From Planctomycetota bacterium (GTDB lineage: Bacteria > Planctomycetota > Planctomycetia > Pirellulales > PNKZ01): 64,000 nucleotides of DNA. Of the stretch, positions 27,043 to 35,319 are shown in pieces. The stretch lies in NCBI GenBank assembly GCA_018242585.1, contig JAFEBQ010000012.1, positions 212,563 through 276,562 of the forward strand, in the 5' to 3' direction. The translations under genes and the position numbers were made by a program. The stretch's first letter is position 1, and the number at the start of each line of letters is the position of its first letter. Below the pieces are notes generated by a model, which made no database searches, was not told the origin of the DNA, and saw only the letters and a list, made by a program, of their open reading frames with translations.

Positions 27043-27477
27043 GTGGCATTCATTCTTCCTGAAATCGCAAAGCTGGTCGACGTTCCTTACTCGACCTTGT
27101 ACCGCTTGCTGCGGCAGTGGGCAATTCGCCCCTCGATCAAGCCAGCGGCTAATTCAGGGTCCGAAGGGCTGTATTCTGCCCGGGACGTACTCACGATTTC
27201 GGTTTGCTCTTACCTGTATCGTCGCGGCTTTGGAACGGAAACCATTTTGAAGGCGGTTCGCTTTCTTCAGCGTGCCAACCTGGAACGCCGCTTTGCGGCT
27301 GGGGAGCGTTACCTAATCGCGACGCCCAAGCAACTGTTCATTGCCCGGGGCGATGCCGTCTTTTCGACGCGCAAGCCCGGTAGCGTGGCCCTGGTATGCC
27401 TTGACCTGCCAGTGATTCAGCAAGCGATTACCAAACTGAAAACCCCGATTCAGGAGGAAATCGCCGCAGCATCCTAA
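27043..27477 (+). CDS. MerR-like HTH regulator of the element
   Basis: 144 residues with an N-terminal helix-turn-helix: PEIAKLVDVPYSTLYRLLRQ, then SEGLYSARDVLTISVCSYLY, similar to the MerR/excisionase HTH order with a wing and a following helix (GFGTETILKAVRFLQ). The C-terminal half has no recognised domain. The start is a GTG at 27043 just upstream of the conserved helix. As first gene inside attL it could be a directionality or lysogeny factor; this is inference. Confidence 0.7.
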   Translation: MAFILPEIAKLVDVPYSTLYRLLRQWAIRPSIKPAANSGSEGLYSARDVLTISVCSYLYRRGFGTETILKAVRFLQRANLERRFAAGERYLIATPKQLFIARGDAVFSTRKPGSVALVCLDLPVIQQAITKLKTPIQEEIAAAS

Positions 27478-27630
27478 CAATTCGATCGGCCTCCCCAAGC
27501 CGCTACCCGGTAACAGATTCGCTAAAACCACCACCCGTCAAGGGATCAGGAGACAGCCGGGCCAGCACTTGGCCCAGTTGCGCTCTTGTGGTTGGCCAAC
27601 CTATTACCGTGTTGCGGCTTTTTTTGCGCG

Positions 27631-27906
27631 ATGGCCGAAATCAAAATAGATCAAAACGAGTTGCGACCGATCGTCGAATTGGTCACTCGCGAAGTCCTGG
27701 CTGGGCTCAAACTCAATCAGCCCGCCGTTGAACGCTTGGCCTACTCTGAGGCCGAAGCGGCTCGCCTCTTGGGAATCAATAGGCACGTGCTGCGCGACGA
27801 ACGAAGGCGCAACCGCATTCAAGCATCAAGGATCGTCGGCAATCGCATTCGTTATTCGCACGACGACCTGACCGCGTACTTGGCAAAGAATCGAACCGGA
27901 ACCTGA
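27631..27906 (+). CDS. Excisionase-type HTH (HTH_17) protein
   Basis: 91 residues. The C-terminal part is a typical excisionase-family HTH: LAYSEAEAARLLGINRHVLR, DERRRNRIQASRIVGNRIRY and SHDDLTAYL. The N-terminal 40 residues are acidic helix. The ATG at 27631 gives MAEIKIDQNEL; an in-frame upstream ATG at 27586 is less likely because it adds a Cys/Leu-rich stretch. A 16-bp palindrome begins 4 bases after its stop. A role in excision or gene control of the element is inferred. Confidence 0.78.
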   Translation: MAEIKIDQNELRPIVELVTREVLAGLKLNQPAVERLAYSEAEAARLLGINRHVLRDERRRNRIQASRIVGNRIRYSHDDLTAYLAKNRTGT

Positions 27907-27910
27907 GTTG

Positions 27911-27926
27911 GTTCTATTAATAGAAC
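27911..27926. promoter_or_regulatory. 16-bp perfect palindrome, copy 1
   Basis: GTTCTATTAATAGAAC, four bases after the excisionase stop. The identical 16-mer recurs at 28970 and 32837, always in gaps of this element. Confidence 0.75.
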
Positions 27927-27927
27927 G

Positions 27928-27965
27928 AAAAAAGCCCGCGTCGGGGTGGCATCCCAAACGCGGGC
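27928..27965 (-). terminator. Hairpin with T run (minus strand)
   Basis: Stem gcccgcgt/acgcgggc (27934-27941, 27958-27965) with an A run at 27928-27933 that reads as TTTTTT on the minus strand. No minus-strand gene to its right is supported, so its target is unclear. Confidence 0.6.
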
Positions 27966-28482
27966 CAAAGTCTAAACACGACAACTGTAAATCTACCATG
28001 CTGCACAACGGCAAGAAAGTCCGCGAACGTCGGCGACCGGCAAACAATGCCGAGCAGACTACGTTGCTCCGACCGGACCCACGCGGCTTGGCGGCTGGAA
28101 GACTTGCAACGGAGCTTGGCCGATATGCCAAGCGTGGAAAGCGCCGCAGTACGGCGACCGTGAAGGGATTCGCAACCCCCGACGGCGATAACAGCGGTTC
28201 AAAACCGGGCAACGCCAACCCATGCACCCCGGTCGGGCACAACAGCCGCTGCGAATCGTCGGCCACGGATGGACAACACACCGTCCGCCGCTGAGTCGTG
28301 CTTAGACCTAATTCAAAAGCTGATCGGGCTAAGTGCCCGTGATTGGGTGCGGTATGGACCAGAAGAGTGATTGGCCGAGAGTGAACGAAAAACTTTCCAG
28401 AGAACCGACGATGCCGGATCGGCCATCAACGGATTGGGAATCCATTGTTCGGGCCACGCAACTGAACTAGCGGACTGAAGTT
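27966..28482. other. Gap between regulators and packaging genes
   Basis: About 520 bases. A plus-strand frame (27998-28294, Arg/Lys/Gly/Asn-rich, starting MLHNGKKVRERRRPANNAEQ) could be a small basic protein, but it has no ribosome-binding site or recognisable fold, so it is not called. No promoter pair is clear. Confidence 0.4.
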
Positions 28483-28965
28483 ATGAAAGCCCTCGCGACA
28501 AACCCGCATCCGTCCCTCGATCAGGTGCCAAAGGGCAGTAGTAAAGGCGGTGCGCCCAAGGGTAACGGCAACAGCATTCGATCGGGCCTGACTGCCGCGT
28601 TAGCGACCGGGAACTTGCCCAGAGGCTGCGGTTGGGTGCGAGCGCTCGTTAAAGGGCTGAAGCGCGCTTTAGAGGCCGCTGTCGTGACCAATAAGGGCCA
28701 ACTGTCGATTTACGATGCCGCGCTCATTCAAACCGCTTGCCGTTGGGAACAGCATGCTTTGTTAGCGCAACGCTGGTTGCGTTTGGAAGGCGTTGCAATG
28801 AACGCTGACCAGCGGCTTGCCTACAGCCGCGACGTGGCCCGGTCATCGGCCGAACGCGACAAGTGCCTGAAGGCGCTGGGGCTGGAAAAGCCGCTGAACG
28901 TGCTGGACGCGCTGTATAGCGACCCGCCCAGCGAAGGCGAACCGCAAGCGACCGAACCGAACTAG
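28483..28965 (+). CDS. Probable small terminase subunit
   Basis: 160 residues. The N-terminus has GGAPKGNGNSIRSGL, a motif typical of phage small-terminase-like proteins (GAPxGNxNxxxHG group). The remainder is helical, with a basic central part and LAYSRDVARSSAERDKCLKA near the C-terminus. It lies just upstream of the TerL gene. The role, recognising DNA for packaging, is inferred from motif and position. The ATG at 28483 lacks a strong ribosome-binding site. Confidence 0.6.
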   Translation: MKALATNPHPSLDQVPKGSSKGGAPKGNGNSIRSGLTAALATGNLPRGCGWVRALVKGLKRALEAAVVTNKGQLSIYDAALIQTACRWEQHALLAQRWLRLEGVAMNADQRLAYSRDVARSSAERDKCLKALGLEKPLNVLDALYSDPPSEGEPQATEPN

Positions 28966-28969
28966 CGCG

Positions 28970-28985
28970 GTTCTATTAATAGAAC
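28970..28985. promoter_or_regulatory. 16-bp perfect palindrome, copy 2
   Basis: GTTCTATTAATAGAAC, beginning 4 bases after the small terminase stop and ending 12 bases before the next ATG, close to its GGAG site. It could affect transcription or start accessibility of the packaging genes. Confidence 0.75.
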
Positions 28986-28997
28986 GGAGTGCCAACG

Positions 28998-29276
28998 ATG
29001 GCCGACGACGAATACGTGAAGCTTGCCCCGGAAGATTTAGCGATCATCAAAAAGTTTATCACTGCTGAAGTTACGGCGGCGGCGCTGGCCATTTGCGACA
29101 ACCTGCATCGGCTGACCGAATGCTTTGCCGACGTACAGCAAGCCCAAACTTTGATTGTGCAGGGCCAGATTTCGTTGGAACGCAAGTTAGGACTGTTTGA
29201 AAAGCTGGTGGCCAAGCGTCTGACCGAAGATACCGACGACTGGTGGAAGCGTGGCGAAGGCGAAACCGACGAATGA
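28998..29276 (+). CDS. Small hypothetical protein before TerL
   Basis: 92 residues, helical and acidic: MADDEYVKLAPEDLAIIKKF at the start and LTECFADVQQAQTLIVQGQI in the middle. GGAG lies 9 bases before the ATG at 28998. Its stop overlaps the TerL start (ATGA), implying translational coupling and a head or packaging role. No family recognised. Confidence 0.65.
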   Translation: MADDEYVKLAPEDLAIIKKFITAEVTAAALAICDNLHRLTECFADVQQAQTLIVQGQISLERKLGLFEKLVAKRLTEDTDDWWKRGEGETDE

Positions 29277-30805
29277 ACCTACTTGCCTTCCAAAACGATC
29301 CTGCGGCCTTCCGTGCCGCGTTGCTGATCGACGCCGACGACGGCCCGGTCAGGCTGGGCAACGCTTTGGATGCGTGGCAGTCGCGCGATTTTCTGGCGCT
29401 CGACCCCGCATGGCGGCGCGTGGTCGGGCACGATGTTTCGCCCCCCTGTTTACGGGCATGGCTGGAACGTCCGCGCGGTCATTCCAAAACGTCCGACTTG
29501 GCCACGATGATTAGTTGGGCGCTGTTTGCCAGCAGACGCCGCTTGGCGGGCGTCTGCGCCGCTGGCGATCAGGACCAGGCCCGCTTGCTGCGCGATGCCG
29601 TGGCCAAGCTGACGGCGCTCAATCCGTGGCTGGGCGAATTGCTGGACGTGCAACGCGACCGCATCGTCAACCGCCGCACTGGCAGCGAGTTAGCGATTCT
29701 GACCAGCGATGCCCCGACCAGCTATGGCTTGACGCCCGACTTTATCATCTGTGACGAACTGACCCATTGGGCCAATCGCGATCTATGGGACAGCTTGTTT
29801 TCGTCGGCCGCCAAGCGCGCGTCGTGTCTGTTGCTGGTCATTACGAACGCTGGTTGGGTAGACAGTTGGCAATTCGAGACACGCGAAGCCGTCCGCACCG
29901 ATCCGCGTTGGCACTTCCATCGTCTCGACGGTCCTCAAGCCAGTTGGATCACGGCGGATCGTCTGGCGGAACAAGAGCGACTGTTGCCCGCCAAGGCGTA
30001 TCGGCGCTTGTGGCTTAATCATTGGAGCGACGGCGCGGGAGATGCCCTGGACGATGGCGACGTGCGCGCGGCTTTGACTTTAAGTGGCCCGCCCAACGGC
30101 CCGCAACGCGGCTTTGCCTACGTTGCTGGCCTCGACTTGGGCTTGGCCCGCGATGCTTCGGCCCTGGTAGTGCTGGGCAAGCACGTCGGCTGGACCGAAC
30201 GCCAGCCGCGACCCAAGCGGACGATACGGAACCGCGTGCTTCAGGCCCTAGACGACCTGGACGACACGCCCAGCGCGGTTCTTCCCGAGTTAGACGCCCA
30301 TTACCACGAAGGAACAGGCCGCTTGCAACTGGCGGCGGTGCGCATTTGGCGGCCGATGCCCGGTCATCGGGTGCAACTCGAAGACGTGGAAGCCGAGTTG
30401 CTGCGCCTGCACAAGCAATTTCGACTGGTGACGCTCGCCGCCGATCCGTGGCAGGCCGAGTTCCTGTTACAGCGCTTGCACAAGGCGAACTTGCCGACGG
30501 AACCGATTCCGTTCAGCGGCTCGAATCTCATGGCGATGGCGCGGGCTACGCTCGATGCGTTTCGAGAACATCAGATTGATTTGTTTCGCCAAAGCGACTT
30601 GCTGGCCGACTTGAAAGCCCTGCGCGTCGTCGAACGCAATTATGGTTTTAGGCTTGACTGTGGAACGAGAAGTTCAGAGAGTGAAGGTGCTGGTACGCGG
30701 CATGCCGATGCCGCAACGGCATTCGCGCTCGCTTCTCTTGCAGCGAGCCGGGTACGTGGGGCGAACACCACGACCAATCACGGCCCACTTGTGTGGTGCC
30801 CGTAG
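29273..30805 (+). CDS. Terminase large subunit (TerL)
   Basis: 510-residue packaging motor. The ATPase part has an RGHSKTSD loop in place of the Walker A lysine pattern (the form seen in several phage terminases), then FIICDELTHWANRDLWDSL as Walker B with DE. A coupling-type segment follows (LLLVITNAGWVDSWQF). The nuclease domain opens with AGLDLGLARDASALVVLGK, whose first Asp is the expected metal ligand, and a second acidic region is at VTLAADPWQAEFL. The ATG at 29273 overlaps the upstream stop; an earlier TTG at 29243 is not needed. Confidence 0.88.
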   Translation: MNLLAFQNDPAAFRAALLIDADDGPVRLGNALDAWQSRDFLALDPAWRRVVGHDVSPPCLRAWLERPRGHSKTSDLATMISWALFASRRRLAGVCAAGDQDQARLLRDAVAKLTALNPWLGELLDVQRDRIVNRRTGSELAILTSDAPTSYGLTPDFIICDELTHWANRDLWDSLFSSAAKRASCLLLVITNAGWVDSWQFETREAVRTDPRWHFHRLDGPQASWITADRLAEQERLLPAKAYRRLWLNHWSDGAGDALDDGDVRAALTLSGPPNGPQRGFAYVAGLDLGLARDASALVVLGKHVGWTERQPRPKRTIRNRVLQALDDLDDTPSAVLPELDAHYHEGTGRLQLAAVRIWRPMPGHRVQLEDVEAELLRLHKQFRLVTLAADPWQAEFLLQRLHKANLPTEPIPFSGSNLMAMARATLDAFREHQIDLFRQSDLLADLKALRVVERNYGFRLDCGTRSSESEGAGTRHADAATAFALASLAASRVRGANTTTNHGPLVWCP

Positions 30806-30916
30806 TTCCCGCGATTTGACCACGTGGTCAATAGCGTGCCTCTGAACGTGCGCGTCGCGATTCATTCGCTTGATGCGCCCAGGGGATCACTGCGCGTCTC
30901 CCTTGCGAGAACTACC

Positions 30917-32266
30917 ATGAAACTCACTCCAAGACTCAAGGCTTGGCTGGTGGAACACCACCCTGGCGTCACTACCCAATGCAGCGAAGAGCAATTCAAG
31001 AAAGCGGCGCTCACGGCTATCGAAGAGGGCCGCTTGCCGGTCACGACGTTGGCCGACTTGACGCGCGAAGGACCAGCCCCGGCCGACGTATTCAAGTCGT
31101 CGGGCAATGTCCGCGTGAAGGACGCCAGCGAAGCGTACTCCACGGTCAAGCACGTGGGCAAACACGCCAAAACTGGCTTGCCGGTCCTGAACGAACAAGG
31201 GCAGCACATCGAAACACCCAGCCAGCTCGAATACGCCAAGGCGGGCGCTTATCTCAAGTTCCTGGCCAATCGCGCCGGGGTCAGCGCGCCGCTGAACGAA
31301 CATGAACGATCGTTGCTGGACGAATGTTTTGAGAAGGACGCCTGGTGCGGCCAACTCGGCAACGAATACGTGGCGTCACTGTCAGGCCAGCGGGTCAAAA
31401 CGCTGATTAGCGACAACACCAGCGGCGGATTGGAATTGAACCCCGTTTGGTTTGACGAAATGGTCGTGCAGTTCCCCCTCTTGAACGGCGAACTCTTCCC
31501 GTTCATCGACCTGAAGGATATGCCGCGCGGCGTGAATGTTCAGGCCGCCAGCGTCGGCAATCCGACGGTCGCTTGGGGGACCGCCGAAGGAACCGCGATG
31601 AGCGAGTTCGATACCGATTCGATCGTCGGCGACTTGAATACGTCGGTGTTCCCGGTTTCCTGCGCGCTGGAGTTTGGCCGCGACTTAATGTCCGACTCGC
31701 CGGTGAACATCGGTCAAACGCTGGCCGAGAACATTGGCCAACGCATGCTGGCCGAACTGGACGGCGTGATTGTGTTGGGGGATGGCACGACCCAACCGCA
31801 AGGCTTGGCCAATGCTTCCGCGATTGCTTCGGTCGTATCGGTCAACGGCGCGGGTGGTCCGCCGACGGTCAGCGACTACGAATCGTTGATGTTCGCGGTC
31901 GGTAAGCAGTACCGCAACCCCGCCATGCGGTGCGCCTTTATCGGCAACGATCTCAGCTACCGTCGCGCCCGGGGCATCGCGGTCAGCCCGTCGGATCAAC
32001 GCCGCGTCTTTGGCATGGATGAACAGAGCTACCAAATGCTCGAACACCCCTACCACGTGCAAAACGACATTCCCAATTCGACTGTCTTTTTTGGCGCGTT
32101 GTCGCGCTATCGCCTCTATCGGCGGATGGGACAGGAAGTGCGGTTTGTCACCGAAGGCAAGCAACTGGCGTTGAACAATACCGTCTTGCTGGTCGTGCGT
32201 GGCCGTTACGGCGGTCGCGGCATCGACGCCAACGCCTTCGCCAAGATGACCACGGCGCAAAGCTAA
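30917..32266 (+). CDS. HK97-fold major capsid protein
   Basis: 449 residues from the ATG at 30917. Residues about 1-160 are helical and charged, likely the scaffold-like delta region. The capsid core has GGLELNPVWFDEMVVQFPLL, NPTVAWGTAEGTAMSEFDTD, SCALEFGRDLMSD, MLAELDGVIVLGDGTTQPQG, AFIGNDLSYRRARGIAV and VLLVVRGRYGGRGID. This is the family layout of HK97-like capsid proteins (P-domain and E-loop areas). No separate protease gene is near, so maturation may be absent or may differ. Confidence 0.85.
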   Translation: MKLTPRLKAWLVEHHPGVTTQCSEEQFKKAALTAIEEGRLPVTTLADLTREGPAPADVFKSSGNVRVKDASEAYSTVKHVGKHAKTGLPVLNEQGQHIETPSQLEYAKAGAYLKFLANRAGVSAPLNEHERSLLDECFEKDAWCGQLGNEYVASLSGQRVKTLISDNTSGGLELNPVWFDEMVVQFPLLNGELFPFIDLKDMPRGVNVQAASVGNPTVAWGTAEGTAMSEFDTDSIVGDLNTSVFPVSCALEFGRDLMSDSPVNIGQTLAENIGQRMLAELDGVIVLGDGTTQPQGLANASAIASVVSVNGAGGPPTVSDYESLMFAVGKQYRNPAMRCAFIGNDLSYRRARGIAVSPSDQRRVFGMDEQSYQMLEHPYHVQNDIPNSTVFFGALSRYRLYRRMGQEVRFVTEGKQLALNNTVLLVVRGRYGGRGIDANAFAKMTTAQS

Positions 32267-32276
32267 GGGGGAGCCA

Positions 32277-32780
32277 ATGTCAAAAACCTGTGACCTGATT
32301 GAAGTCGAAGTGCTGCAACCGCTCCACTTTCAGCCGCTAGGCCGCAAGGTGCGGGGACACTTTGACATTCGCGAAGTGGCCCGGCACGACAAAGACGCGG
32401 CCGAGTTGTTCAACAAGTGGCCGGAACCGATTCCCGGCCAAGTGTTGGGCATCGACCTGGCCAAAGGGGAAGCCTACTTGGCCGAACCGTTACGCCAACC
32501 GCAGCACGCGCCGCTACGCGAGCGATTGGAACGGCTGGGCAAAATCGGCCCCGAACGCCAGACGTTCGCGGGCGCGAGCGCGGCGACGTGGCTGTTTTGG
32601 CTGCGCCGCATCGTCGAATCGGGCGCGGCCAAGCTGACCAGGGGGACGTTTCCCCAATCGCTTCCCGGGACGCCGCAGACCGATTTTCTGACCATCAAAC
32701 AGCCAGACCCGATTGACCGACTCGCAGCGGCGCTAGAGCGCCAAAACGAGTTGATGCAAAAACTGTTGGAACATCGCTAG
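32277..32780 (+). CDS. Hypothetical head-block protein
   Basis: 167 residues, 10 bases after the capsid gene and in the same operon-like run. It begins VEVLQPLHFQPLGRKVRGHF and ends in a coiled-coil-like helix, RLAAALERQNELMQKLLEHR. No family recognised. A connector or head-tail role is only a position-based guess. The palindrome at 32837 lies between it and the next gene. Confidence 0.6.
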   Translation: MSKTCDLIEVEVLQPLHFQPLGRKVRGHFDIREVARHDKDAAELFNKWPEPIPGQVLGIDLAKGEAYLAEPLRQPQHAPLRERLERLGKIGPERQTFAGASAATWLFWLRRIVESGAAKLTRGTFPQSLPGTPQTDFLTIKQPDPIDRLAAALERQNELMQKLLEHR

Positions 32781-32836
32781 CCGAACAGTTAGGGGGCGGG
32801 AGTATCTCCTAAAGCGCCCGCCTCCTAACTCGGCCC

Positions 32837-32852
32837 GTTCTATTAATAGAAC
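32837..32852. promoter_or_regulatory. 16-bp perfect palindrome, copy 3
   Basis: GTTCTATTAATAGAAC, located 56 bases after one stop and 21 bases before the next start. This gap is the longest within the head block and could hold a promoter controlled at this palindrome. Confidence 0.75.
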
Positions 32853-32873
32853 GGCGCGACGTGGGGAACGATC

Positions 32874-33122
32874 ATGGCTTGGCTATTTGGGAAAGGAATG
32901 CCTTCGCGAGCGGTGCGCGCCTTGCTGGCCCAAGTGGCTGAGTTGCGCGGCCAGCTTGCCGACGCCCAGGCGGCGTTGGACGCCGAACGGCGCGTGGCCC
33001 GCGTGCAGCAAGCCGAAATCGACTCCCTGGCAGCGGTCATTGCCCGGGACCGGGAACGCATTCACGCCGAAACCGCCGCCTATGCCCGCGCCATAGCCGA
33101 CGCCGAAGGGGGCCGCCGGTGA
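32874..33122 (+). CDS. Small coiled-coil protein upstream of the portal gene
   Basis: 82 residues. After MAWLFGKGMPSRAVRAL the sequence is an uninterrupted heptad-like helix (LAQVAELRGQLADAQAALDA and on). The stop overlaps the portal GTG start (gtga), so it is probably translated with it. No known family; a scaffold role is possible but unsupported. Confidence 0.6.
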   Translation: MAWLFGKGMPSRAVRALLAQVAELRGQLADAQAALDAERRVARVQQAEIDSLAAVIARDRERIHAETAAYARAIADAEGGRR

Positions 33123-34426
33123 ACGACTCCCTGACCCATGCGCTAAGCTTTGCAGACCGTCTGCGCGCTGGTTGCCGCAAGACCGCCAGCGCGTCGGCGG
33201 GTCAATTCCTGGTCAACCAGCCCAATGGTTCGGCCCTCTATCGGCCCGGCATCATGCAAGCGGCCGAACAATACCGGCACTTTCGCGGCTGGACTTATTG
33301 CGCCGTGCGGGCAATCGCCCAGCGCGTCGCGGGGCAATCGGTTTACGTGGCTCGCGTGACCGACGCCCCGGTGACTGGCCGCAAGGGCTTGGCGCTGCCA
33401 CGCGGCCTGAAGGCGTTGGGGGACCGACTGGAACCGCTGGCCGCGCACCCGTTGCTAAGCGCGCTGGACGATCCGAACGAACTCATGGTCCGCTGGTCCC
33501 TGTTGTTTATCACTGTCGCCAGCCTGGAACTGACCGGCCGCGCCCATTGGTGGCTGGCCGCGTCACCCCGGGGAAACGAAATCTGGCCGATTCCCGCCCA
33601 TTGGATCGAACCGGTCGACCCGATGCGCGGCGCGTGGTGCCTGCGCCCGTTCGGTGGCGCAAGCGAAGTCATTTTGCCCGGGGAAGACGTGGCCTACTTC
33701 AGCCTCCCCGATCCTGGCAACCCGTTTGGCTGGACCAGCCCCCTGCAAACGCAAGCTTTGGCGGTGTCGGCTGACGAAGAATTGCAGAACTCGCAATACC
33801 GCGCCTTCCGCAATGGCATCTTCCCTCAGTTCGCGATTACGGTCGGCAGTGTCACGGATGCGATCAGCGGCAAAGGGGTGCGCCCGGTCCTGGAACCCGA
33901 GCAACGCCAGCAAGTCACCGAAGCGATCAAGTCTTATTACCAGGGGGCCATGAACTACGGTTGGCCGCTGTTGCTGGACGGCATGATTGAAAAAATCGAG
34001 CCACTAACAACCGCGCCACGCGAGATGGACTTTCTGGACAGCGGCAAGCAAACGAAGTCGCGCATCATGCAGGCGTTTGGCGTCAATCCGTTGATCGTCG
34101 GCGAGATTGAAGGGGCCAACCGCGCCCAAGCTGTCGTCGCGGAACAAATCTTTTGCTCATCGACGATCAATCCTTTGCTGGAATTGATGGGGCAAACGCT
34201 GACCGGCTTTGTCGGTCACAAGTTCGCCGCGCCCGGTGAAAAGCTGGTGGCGTGGCTGGAACCGTGTCGGGCCGACGATCCGGAAGAGCGTCGCGCCGAT
34301 TGGGAAGTGGCGTTGAAGTACGGCGCGGCCACGCTCAACGAATACCGGGTGCAAGTGTTGAACCTGGCGGCGGACAACCGATTCGACGTGGCGTTGTCCC
34401 CAGTGACGATGCAACCGTTGCCGTAG
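33119..34426 (+). CDS. Phage portal protein
   Basis: 435-residue portal of the HK97/lambda-type family. Supporting segments: WTYCAVRAIAQRVAGQSVYV, DPNELMVRWSLLFITVASLE, QALAVSADEELQNSQYRAFR, then KSRIMQAFGVNPLIVGEIEG and STINPLLELMGQTLT, the C-terminal portal core. It would form the dodecameric DNA channel to which terminase docks. The start is a GTG overlapping the upstream stop. Confidence 0.85.
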   Translation: MNDSLTHALSFADRLRAGCRKTASASAGQFLVNQPNGSALYRPGIMQAAEQYRHFRGWTYCAVRAIAQRVAGQSVYVARVTDAPVTGRKGLALPRGLKALGDRLEPLAAHPLLSALDDPNELMVRWSLLFITVASLELTGRAHWWLAASPRGNEIWPIPAHWIEPVDPMRGAWCLRPFGGASEVILPGEDVAYFSLPDPGNPFGWTSPLQTQALAVSADEELQNSQYRAFRNGIFPQFAITVGSVTDAISGKGVRPVLEPEQRQQVTEAIKSYYQGAMNYGWPLLLDGMIEKIEPLTTAPREMDFLDSGKQTKSRIMQAFGVNPLIVGEIEGANRAQAVVAEQIFCSSTINPLLELMGQTLTGFVGHKFAAPGEKLVAWLEPCRADDPEERRADWEVALKYGAATLNEYRVQVLNLAADNRFDVALSPVTMQPLP

Positions 34427-34446
34427 TCCGCGCGCTGGCTCTTAAA

Positions 34447-35259
34447 ATGACCGCTACGCTGGCACGCCGCAGTATTCGGGAATCGCTTTGGCTTCGCGTC
34501 CACGGCGCGGGGGAGCGCAGCTTTGCGCGCGTGCTAGCCGACTACTTTGCCAGCCAAGCGGCCCGCATTGCCGATGCCGTCGCCCAGTTCCACGTTCCCG
34601 GCCCGAGCATCGTCCCCCAAGTCTTTCGCGAGCCTGAGGAACTGGCCGCGCTCATGCGGCTGGTCCATCCGCAATTGTTCCGCTTGACGACGACGGGCGC
34701 GGTGCTGGAATGGCAACTAGATGACGGGCACAAGTCAACGCAACAGAATCTCCCCTTCGGCCCCACGTTGGCTGTCGACTTGCCCGACTTTGTTGTGGCT
34801 GCAATTCGCCAGTTTGTGGCCGAGTTGGAACAGCAACCGTACTGGCGGGCCATCCAGACCGAAACGTCGGCCCGCTTGGCCACGATCCTGCGCCACGGCC
34901 TGGAAGACGGCTTCAGTCACCACCAGCTTCAGTTACAGATTCGGGAACAGCTTGGCGGCTTGCCCGCCCGCGCCCGGGCATTGACGATCGCGCGCACCGA
35001 AACGACGGGCGCTTTGAACGCAGGTCATCAAGCGGTTTACGAAGAGTTGCGGCGCGGCGGCTTGATTGCCGGGAAGGAATGGCTGGCCGTGCTGGACGGC
35101 CATACGCGGCTGGCCCATGAAACGATCAGCGGCACAACGGTCGACGTAAACGACACGTTCAACGTCGGGGGCTACCCGGCCCGCTGGCCCGGCGATTTTA
35201 CCTTGCCGGGGGAACAGCGCATCAATTGCCGCTGCACAACGCTGGGAAGCTTCTGCTAG
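34447..35259 (+). CDS. Head morphogenesis protein (Mu gpF/SPP1 gp7-like)
   Basis: 270 residues from the ATG at 34447. The C-terminal domain matches the minor-head family: RARALTIARTETTGALNAGH, EWLAVLDGHTRLAHETISGT and GEQRINCRCTT at the end (the RxNCRC closing motif). The N-terminal half is helical. Known relatives bind the portal and enter the procapsid. It is the last gene of the head block; a stem-loop follows at 35280-35310. Confidence 0.83.
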   Translation: MTATLARRSIRESLWLRVHGAGERSFARVLADYFASQAARIADAVAQFHVPGPSIVPQVFREPEELAALMRLVHPQLFRLTTTGAVLEWQLDDGHKSTQQNLPFGPTLAVDLPDFVVAAIRQFVAELEQQPYWRAIQTETSARLATILRHGLEDGFSHHQLQLQIREQLGGLPARARALTIARTETTGALNAGHQAVYEELRRGGLIAGKEWLAVLDGHTRLAHETISGTTVDVNDTFNVGGYPARWPGDFTLPGEQRINCRCTTLGSFC

Positions 35260-35279
35260 TTTCGTTCTCGGCTAACAAA

Positions 35280-35310
35280 GGCTGCACTACGGCAATACCG
35301 CAGTGCAGCC
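35280..35310. terminator. Stem-loop between convergent genes
   Basis: The stem ggctgcact/agtgcagcc (35280-35288, 35302-35310) encloses an inner pairing cgg/ccg. It separates the head block from the minus-strand RHH/GIY-YIG gene and probably ends transcripts from both sides, though T runs are short. Confidence 0.6.
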
Positions 35311-35319
35311 TCGAAATGA

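Noticed and set aside
27826..28281. Minus-strand frame of 151 codons near the first palindrome
   Set aside because: It is antisense to the excisionase-type gene end and crosses a hairpin and palindrome; Pro/Ser/Arg-rich with no domain.
27998..28294. Small basic plus-strand protein candidate
   Set aside because: No ribosome-binding site, low complexity and no family; kept as part of a gap note only.
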